From contig NZ_LYWY01000039.1 in the NCBI RefSeq assembly GCF_001661915.1, positions 434,001 through 498,000 of the forward strand: DNA of 64,000 bases, written 5' to 3'. Positions 59,401-64,000 of the stretch are shown in pieces. The translations under genes and the position numbers were made by a program. Position 1 is the stretch's first letter. Every line of letters begins with the position of its first letter. Source of the DNA: Croceicoccus pelagius (GTDB lineage Bacteria; Pseudomonadota; Alphaproteobacteria; Sphingomonadales; Sphingomonadaceae). The notes below the pieces were generated by a model, which made no database searches, was not told where the DNA came from, and saw only the letters and a list, made by a program, of their open reading frames with translations.

Positions 59401-60943
59401 GGACGACAACAACGCGATTCTATCGCAGCTGCTCCTGCTCGGCACGAACTACGTCAATTTCGTCGGGCTGCACGCTTTCACCGGTCTCGAAGGCGGGTTC
59501 GAGGCGATCCGCGTGACCGAGTGGGACGAGCCCCAGGCCGTGATCGGGTCGTACCTGCACCGCTATGCCTATCCCGACTACTGGCGCGCCCATGTCGAGG
59601 ATAACGGCCGCGAGTTGAAAGAGTGGACCCGCGGGCCGATCGCGGACGCGAACCTGTCGGGCGAAACGAAGCAGCGCGAACTATTCCGCAACGTCGTGCA
59701 AGGAACGCCGGATGCCGTCCGGTGCCTGCAGATGCGCGGTGAATACATGTTCGTGGCGCAGGGCAAGGGCGGCTTCTCGGTCTATGACATCGCCTCTGTC
59801 GGCAACAAGGGTTTCTCGGAAAGCATCGTGACCGCGCCGTTCAGCCCGCTGGGCCACGATACGCGGGTGAAGACGAAGAACGCGACCTGCATGGCGATCC
59901 CGACGAACCAGGCGATCGCGCCCACGCGCAACACCCCCGAACTGCGCGGTGCGAACCAAGAACAGCCCTTCAGCCCGGTGTATTCCTACGCCTTTGTCAC
60001 CGATAGCGAGGAAGGCCTGATCGCGGTCAACGTCGACACGATGGCCGACGGCGAATTCCGCAACAACTTCCTGTTCCGCGCTTTCACCTTCAACCCCGAC
60101 GGCGTGCTGACGGGCGCGCGGCATATCACGCTGGCGGGCGACTATGCCTATGTCGTGACGGATCGCGCGCTGGTGACGGTCCACCTGCCCAAGCCGTGGT
60201 CGCCAAAGGCGCCCTGCGAGGTGAGCGCGAAGAAAGGCGGAGAGACCTGCCTCGATCCCAAGGTGACGAGCGTCGTGCCTCTGGACGATCCGCGCGCGAC
60301 CGCGGTGCAGTTCCGCTACCTCTGGGCGACGACGGCGAACGGGCTGGAACTGCTCGACGTGACGGACCTTTCGCAGCCTAGGCCTGTGGCGGGCGCGACC
60401 GTGCCGCTGGCCGACGCGCGCCGCGTCTATCTGGCCCGCACTTTCGCCTATGTCGCCGCGAAGTCCGAAGGTCTGGTGATCGTCGACATAACCACTCCGC
60501 GTCGCCCTGCGGTGCTGGAGAAGTTCACTGCCGGCGGCACGCTGACCGATGCGGAGGACGTGATCGTCGGCTCCACCAATGCCAGTGCCTTTGCCTATGT
60601 CGCGGACGGTGTTAACGGTATGAAAGTCCTGCAACTGACCGACTTTGAACGCACCCCCGGCGTCTATGGTTTCGCGCCGGTGCCCAAACCTACGCTGATC
60701 GCCTGGGCGAAGACGCCATCGCCTGCGCTGGCTCTCAGCAAGGGGTTGGACCGCGATCGCGGCGTGGACGAAACCGGCGGCCAGATCGCGGTGTTCGGCC
60801 GCCTCGGCAGCCGACCGTTCACGCGTGACGAGATGGAGCGATTGTTCCTCAACGCGCGCGGAGAAGTCTACCGCGTTTCGAACACGGTCGACATGGGCAA
60901 ATGGGTGGGGGCACGCACCCCCACCGCCATCGCACGGCGTTAG
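56435..60943 (+). CDS. Decahaem cytochrome c with LVIVD-like propeller
   Basis: A 1502-residue exported protein (signal helix about residues 13-32). Ten CXXCH haem sites start at Cys 72, 94, 172, 355, 520, 702, 729, 857, 868 and 981. Residues about 420-495 form a His/Ala/Gly-rich insert. From about 1090 to 1430 come repeated strands of LVIVD type (FSVYDIASVG, LLDVTDLSQPRPV, LVIVDITTPRRPAV, MKVLQLTDF), probably a beta propeller. An outer-surface location is inferred from size, signal and operon. The gene overlaps the barrel gene (TGATG). Its stop overlaps the converging hypothetical gene. Confidence 0.87.
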   Translation: MDAIMHTSRPKWHLGRLILLLAAILLPAALMAAGGETPQDVKHIRAAPAPKGQPGDTLAENWAYVDQQNTGCVSCHTATDHKTMHASPAVVLSCTNCHGGDSTIQAAPEWPHGGMDYMAAMKAAHVLPKYPAGWNWPSSANPERSYALLAKESPEFVRFVNPSDYRVVRDACGACHIEIIEASERSLMSTGAMLWGGAAYNNGIVPFKNYIFGESYTRDGEPALLKSASREIGPDGKPMWGTVTEEEKARGALPVLYPLPMWTTVPPGDIFRVFEDGGRTINPQFPEIGLPNPTGLIQRLEEPGRPDLKQSNRGPSTGLRVAIPVLNIHKTRLNDPFLYQMGTNDQPGDYRSSGCAACHVIYANDREPRHSMNYAQCGRDGQTVTADPTINFLREGRQLKGAYGTYDAAEHEAHGKVQGSVLDTHHGAKGYTGKEGASEADCRAATMSAQQVAFGPAEGVAPHGTAKAHAMDKAEAHAAAGLDENGHMAGGQAGPVPFNERERGHPLAHTFTRAIPTAQCMNCHMHQPNIFLNTYLGYTMWDYESDAAQMWPGPENTAPRPEGMSDEDYAALFKQQYYPTAKEKREVLDRNPEGASPSGLWRDVEFLRNVYDLNETNEDTQFADYHGHGWNFRAILKRDRRGNLLDADGDMSSYGTDIAHIVDESDPEKWRKAGEGKFVPAGDNPGKSVHMMDIHAEKGMQCADCHFAQDSHGSGLIYGEVANAVEIGCKDCHGTADAYPTLKTSNLAAPPEGHNLALLRNMDGKPRFEWFSDAGGRKVLIQRSIIDPDLEWQVSLVKDSVDARWQGVTDALGKPVFNPKAARAKLMAKSASETGEYTFGTGVEKANRAHDDDDMACFTCHLAWTTSCAGCHLPIEANWKSSMHKYEGEDTRNYATYNPQVARDQMFQLGRHQTTKASGEEPDKGIIAPIRSTSALILSSTNINRERIYVQQPPISAIGYSSQAFAPHFPHTVRKNETKQCTDCHVSEEDDNNAILSQLLLLGTNYVNFVGLHAFTGLEGGFEAIRVTEWDEPQAVIGSYLHRYAYPDYWRAHVEDNGRELKEWTRGPIADANLSGETKQRELFRNVVQGTPDAVRCLQMRGEYMFVAQGKGGFSVYDIASVGNKGFSESIVTAPFSPLGHDTRVKTKNATCMAIPTNQAIAPTRNTPELRGANQEQPFSPVYSYAFVTDSEEGLIAVNVDTMADGEFRNNFLFRAFTFNPDGVLTGARHITLAGDYAYVVTDRALVTVHLPKPWSPKAPCEVSAKKGGETCLDPKVTSVVPLDDPRATAVQFRYLWATTANGLELLDVTDLSQPRPVAGATVPLADARRVYLARTFAYVAAKSEGLVIVDITTPRRPAVLEKFTAGGTLTDAEDVIVGSTNASAFAYVADGVNGMKVLQLTDFERTPGVYGFAPVPKPTLIAWAKTPSPALALSKGLDRDRGVDETGGQIAVFGRLGSRPFTRDEMERLFLNARGEVYRVSNTVDMGKWVGARTPTAIARR
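60904..60925. terminator. GC-rich hairpin at the convergent gene ends
   Basis: An eight-base perfect stem, GGTGGGGG (60904-60911) with CCCCCACC (60918-60925), and a six-base loop lie inside the last codons of the decahaem gene, beside the point where it meets the minus-strand gene. No T-run, so termination is only possible. Confidence 0.35.
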
Positions 60944-61281
60944 CCTTCGTCGAGCAGGAGCAGCTCGACCTCGACCCGCATGACGGGCTCGGGCAGCATC
61001 GCGTGATCGACCGACAGGACCTGCGCATCGGCGACAAGCTGGCCTGGAATGACGAATTCGTGGTCGGGAAGCTCGGCGATCATGCGCTCGCCCGCCTCGA
61101 GAGCGGCAGTGCCCGAAAAGGCCAGCGACAGCGTGTGGCGCGCCCCTGCGAACGTGATGCTGGCCCACGGCACTTCACGGTGGATGACGATTTGCCCATG
61201 CCCCGATGCCAGTGCGCGCAGGGCGCCTTCTATGCGTTCGGCGGGATAGCGGCGGGCGCTGCGGGTGCCGCGGATGGGCAT
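60940..61281 (-). CDS. Conserved hypothetical protein
   Basis: A 113-residue soluble protein that I do not recognise by function. It has a coherent, well-conserved-looking core (ALASGHGQIVIHREVPWASITFAG with Trp and several Gly) and ends in an acidic LLLLDEG. The ATG at 61281 is chosen because residues from MPIRGTRSARRYP onward look coherent; an ATG at 61311 would add ten residues. Neither has a good Shine-Dalgarno sequence. It is divergent from, and its start overlaps, the S24 regulator gene, so promoters must lie within each other's coding regions if both are expressed. It does not resemble any haem or redox protein. Confidence 0.6.
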   Translation of the reverse strand: MPIRGTRSARRYPAERIEGALRALASGHGQIVIHREVPWASITFAGARHTLSLAFSGTAALEAGERMIAELPDHEFVIPGQLVADAQVLSVDHAMLPEPVMRVEVELLLLDEG

Positions 61282-61867
61282 TGCGGCGGCGGTGGACTGG
61301 TCAGCGAACATTGATCGGAAGGGTAGCCCCCGAAAGCTGGAGGAGAACGACCGCCGCACGCTGGCCCAGTTCTTCGGCGTGGACGAATCGGAACTGGGCG
61401 CGCCGGACGGTGCGGATAATTCCTACGTTCCTGCAAAGGCCCCGCGCAAAAGCTGGATCGCGATTCCCCGGCTGGCGCTGGGCGCATCGGCCGGGCCGGG
61501 CGCGCTGGCAGAAGACGATGCGCCGGTCGGCCACCTCGGCTTTTCCGAGGGCTGGCTGCGCAAAATGGGGCTGACCCCCAATGGCCTCACCGCGCTGTCG
61601 GTCGCCGGCGATTCGATGGACCCGACGCTGTCGGACGGAGACGAAATCCTCGTCGCCCGCGCCGAGGCCCAGTACGGCGGCCGCCTGCGCGACGGCATCC
61701 ACGTCATCCGCCGTGACGGCACCCTGATGGTCAAACGCCTCTTGTTCGAGCGCGAGGGGCAGGTCTCGGTAATCTCGGACAACAAGGCGTATCCGTCGGA
61801 CGCGAACGTCCCGCTGGAAGAGGTCGAAGTGCTGGGCCGTGTCGTGTGGAAGGGCGGGCGGATCTAG
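61265..61867 (+). CDS. S24-peptidase (LexA/CI-like) regulator lacking its helix-turn-helix
   Basis: A 200-residue protein. The C-terminal part (about residues 90-195) is an S24 domain: the Ser of SVAGDSMDPTLSDGDEILV (about residue 119) and the Lys of LMVKRLLF (about residue 157) form the self-cleavage dyad. The middle (KGSPRKLEENDRRTLAQFFGV) is the linker found just after the HTH in Sphingomonadales regulators of this type. Those relatives carry about 45 further N-terminal residues with the HTH; here only some 17 unrelated residues precede it. The GTG at 61265 or ATG at 61274 are the possible starts. Truncation is inferred from memory of the family, not measured. Confidence 0.65.
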   Translation: MPRMGIAAAVDWSANIDRKGSPRKLEENDRRTLAQFFGVDESELGAPDGADNSYVPAKAPRKSWIAIPRLALGASAGPGALAEDDAPVGHLGFSEGWLRKMGLTPNGLTALSVAGDSMDPTLSDGDEILVARAEAQYGGRLRDGIHVIRRDGTLMVKRLLFEREGQVSVISDNKAYPSDANVPLEEVEVLGRVVWKGGRI

Positions 61868-61923
61868 GGAGAGGTAGTCCCCCTCGCTTGCATTCCTCCG
61901 CCGCCCCCGCCACATCCTCTTGC

Positions 61924-62595
61924 ATGACCGAACCCACGCAAGAACCTCCGATGCGGGCCGCTATCGTGCCCGTGACCCCGCTTCAGCAGAACTGTTCGCT
62001 GATCTGGTGCACGAAGACGATGAAGGGCGCCGTCATCGATCCGGGCGGGGATCTGCCGCGGATCAAGGATGCCATCGCCAAGGCGGGGATCACGCTGGAA
62101 AAGGTGCTCGTCACCCACGGGCATCTCGATCACTGCGGCAACGCGGGCGTCTTCGCCAAGGAAATGGGCGTTCCGATCGAGGGGCCGGAGGAGGCTGACC
62201 GGTTCTGGATCGCGCGGCTGGATGACGATGGACCGCGCTGGGGGATGGAGGCGAGCAGCTTTGAGCCTGACCGCTGGCTTCACCACGGTGACAAGGTCAC
62301 GGTGGGCGAGCTGGAGCTCGATGTCGTGCATTGTCCCGGTCACACGCCAGGCCATGTCGTGTTCCATCACGCGCCCAGCCAGTTCGCGGTTGTGGGCGAC
62401 GTTCTGTTCAAGGGTTCGATCGGGCGCACCGATTTCCCGATGAGCAATCACCAGGATCTTATCGATTCGATCACGCAGCGTCTGTGGCCGCTGGGCGACG
62501 ACGTCACTTTCATTCCGGGCCACGGTCCGATCAGCACTTTTGGGGCAGAGCGGCAGACGAACCCCTTTGTTGCGGATATGGCACTCAAACAGTAG
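61924..62595 (+). CDS. MBL-fold metallohydrolase (YcbL/glyoxalase II-like)
   Basis: A 223-residue metallo-beta-lactamase-fold enzyme. It has the THGHLDHCG metal motif (about residues 63-71), further His ligands in HCPGHTPGHVVFH and the C-terminal FIPGHGP, plus GDVLFKGSIGRTD. It is close to YcbL, a small hydrolase with glyoxalase-II-like activity on S-lactoylglutathione-type thioesters. Substrate unproven. The ATG at 61924 is used; the ATG at 61951 is equally possible, since neither has a clear Shine-Dalgarno sequence. Confidence 0.85.
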   Translation: MTEPTQEPPMRAAIVPVTPLQQNCSLIWCTKTMKGAVIDPGGDLPRIKDAIAKAGITLEKVLVTHGHLDHCGNAGVFAKEMGVPIEGPEEADRFWIARLDDDGPRWGMEASSFEPDRWLHHGDKVTVGELELDVVHCPGHTPGHVVFHHAPSQFAVVGDVLFKGSIGRTDFPMSNHQDLIDSITQRLWPLGDDVTFIPGHGPISTFGAERQTNPFVADMALKQ

Positions 62596-62777
62596 ACTGC
62601 CCTTGCGCTAATCGCAGAAAACGCTATAGCGCGCGCCTTCGCCGCACCCCCCGTGCCGCAAAGCGCGCGCCCCGGTCCGCAGTGGGAAAGAACTTCCCGA
62701 TGTGGGCTTGTGCCGTGCCGGAGGCTGGACTAGGGCGGCACGCAAAGATCGTCGTTATTGATTGAACAGGTGCCGAA

Positions 62778-62957
62778 ATGGCTGTCCCCAAGAGAAAAGT
62801 TTCGCCGTCCCGTCGCGGTATGCGTCGTGCCCATGATGCCCTCAAGGTCGAGGCGTTCCACGAATGCCCGAACTGTGGTGAGCTCAAGCGCCCGCACAAC
62901 CTTTGCGACGCTTGCGGCCATTACAACGGGCGCGAGATCGTTTCCGTCGGGCTCTGA
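62778..62957 (+). CDS. rpmF: 50S ribosomal protein L32
   Basis: A 59-residue ribosomal protein. [20 protein letters not shown] is the standard start, and the zinc ribbon has CPNC and CDAC. L32 sits in the large subunit near the peptide exit side. It stands 33 bases before plsX, the widely conserved rpmF-plsX arrangement that links ribosome and phospholipid synthesis. Confidence 0.97.
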   Translation: MAVPKRKVSPSRRGMRRAHDALKVEAFHECPNCGELKRPHNLCDACGHYNGREIVSVGL

Positions 62958-62990
62958 AGACCCGCACAGACACTTGCTAGGACGTAGACC

Positions 62991-64000
62991 ATGAGCTTGC
63001 CGCGTATCGCAATCGACGCGATGGGCGGCGATCATGGCGTTCGCGTCATGATCGAGGGTGCCGCGCTTGCGCGTCGGCGCCACGATCGCTTCAAGTTCCT
63101 TCTCGTCGGTGACGAGGAGCGGATCAAGCGTGCTCTGGAAAATCACCCGAACATGCGCGGCGCGTCGGAGATTCTCCACGCGCCCGAAGCCGTCTCGGGC
63201 GATGAAAAGCCGACCCAGGCCCTGCGCCGTGCCCGCAAGACCAGCATGGGCCTTGCGATCGACGCGGTGAAGAAGGGCGAGGCGGGAGCCGCCGTTTCGG
63301 GCGGCAATACCGGCGCGCTGATGGCGATGGCCAAGCTTTCGCTGCGCACGATGCCCGGCATCGACCGCCCGGCTCTTGCCGCACTGATGCCCACGCTGGG
63401 CGATACCGACATGGTCATGCTCGACCTTGGCGCGAACACCGATTGCGATGCCCGCAACCTGGTGCAGTTCGCGATCATGGGCGCGGCCTATTCGCGCATT
63501 GCCACGGGTCTTCCGGAACCGCGTGTGGCGCTGCTCAACATCGGGACCGAGGAGATCAAGGGCACCGATGTCCTGCGCGTCGCATCCGAAAAGTTGCGCG
63601 CTGCCGATCAGCGGCTGGCGATGAGCTTCGAAGGCTTCGTAGAGGCCGACAAGATCAACCGCGGCAGCGTCGACGTTGTCGTGACCGACGGGTTTTCGGG
63701 CAACATCGCCCTGAAGGCCGTCGAAGGCGCGGCGCGTTTCGTGACGGACCTTTTGAAAAGCGCGTTCCAGTCCTCGCTGCGTTCCAAGGTAGGTTTTCTC
63801 GTCAGCCGTCCGGCGACCGAGTTGCTGAAGCACCATCTGGATCCGAACAATCATAATGGCGCGGTTTTCCTCGGCCTCAACGGGGTCGTGGTGAAGAGCC
63901 ACGGTAGCGCCAATGCCAAGGGCGTGGCCAATGCCGTTGCGGTGACGGCGCGCCTGCTGGAGGAAGACCTGATCGAGCGTATTTCTGCCGACCTTGCGCG
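62991..64000 (+). CDS. plsX: Phosphate acyltransferase PlsX (3' end outside window)
   Basis: The first 336 residues are visible. PlsX converts acyl-ACP and phosphate to acyl-phosphate for PlsY in phosphatidic acid synthesis. The opening LPRIAIDAMGGDHG, then AAVSGGNTGALMAMAKL, MVMLDLGANTDC, NIGTEEIKGTD and VVTDGFSGNIALKAVEG are all family motifs. The C terminus is cut by the window edge; only about 10-20 residues should be missing. Confidence 0.96.
   Translation, partial: MSLPRIAIDAMGGDHGVRVMIEGAALARRRHDRFKFLLVGDEERIKRALENHPNMRGASEILHAPEAVSGDEKPTQALRRARKTSMGLAIDAVKKGEAGAAVSGGNTGALMAMAKLSLRTMPGIDRPALAALMPTLGDTDMVMLDLGANTDCDARNLVQFAIMGAAYSRIATGLPEPRVALLNIGTEEIKGTDVLRVASEKLRAADQRLAMSFEGFVEADKINRGSVDVVVTDGFSGNIALKAVEGAARFVTDLLKSAFQSSLRSKVGFLVSRPATELLKHHLDPNNHNGAVFLGLNGVVVKSHGSANAKGVANAVAVTARLLEEDLIERISADLA

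Overview
The window is GC-rich, densely coded bacterial chromosome. It has the flavour of an alphaproteobacterium of the order Sphingomonadales, probably marine and Erythrobacteraceae-like. The support is: an F1-only ATP synthase operon (atpHAGDC) separated from F0, a very short epsilon subunit, the linked priA and transaldolase genes, CobT of the aerobic cobaltochelatase, and many GTG/TTG starts. This placement is inference from gene content; no rRNA or tRNA gene is present to confirm it. No CRISPR array, insertion sequence, integrase or tRNA was seen.

Layout. (1) 242-9844 is a surface-polysaccharide locus: two sulfotransferase-family proteins, a lipid-linked glycan flippase, one GT4 and one GT2 on the plus strand, meeting a minus-strand operon of a polyprenol-phosphate GT2, a GT-C membrane glycosyltransferase and two GT4 enzymes. 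Together they suggest an exported, possibly sulfated glycan. (2) 9995-11221 holds an EamA transporter and a small HNH protein, closed by a bidirectional terminator. (3) 11302-16077 is atpHAGDC on the minus strand. (4) 16303-27852 holds a membrane-linked trypsin-like protease, ada, two paralogous secreted HExxH/TPR proteins flanking a frameshifted PhrB-type photolyase, priA, a DUF4197-like lipoprotein and transaldolase. (5) 27871-30353 is cobT translationally coupled to a nitroreductase.

(6) 30528-45270 is a five-gene accessory module in one direction: a CHAT caspase-like/TPR protein, a CHASE2 class III adenylate cyclase, a small FecR-like secreted protein, a TpsB (ShlB/FhaC) outer-membrane transporter and a 2276-residue TpsA exoprotein. 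A CRP-like half-palindrome pair lies upstream of the first gene, hinting that cAMP from the encoded cyclase may feed back on the cluster. (7) 45329-49596 and on to 51058: cysS, a YihY/BrkB membrane protein, and a ThDP enzyme followed by an aldehyde dehydrogenase.

(8) 51161-60943 is a tightly coupled four-gene operon: a five-haem cytochrome c, an HbpS/GlcG-like lipoprotein, a 631-residue outer-membrane beta-barrel ending in Phe, and a 1501-residue exported protein with ten CXXCH haem sites and a C-terminal LVIVD-like propeller. This is the strongest candidate for an undescribed system: a porin-cytochrome conduit for moving electrons across the outer membrane. (9) 60940-64000 ends with a conserved hypothetical gene, an S24-peptidase regulator that appears to have lost its helix-turn-helix, an MBL hydrolase, rpmF and the start of plsX.
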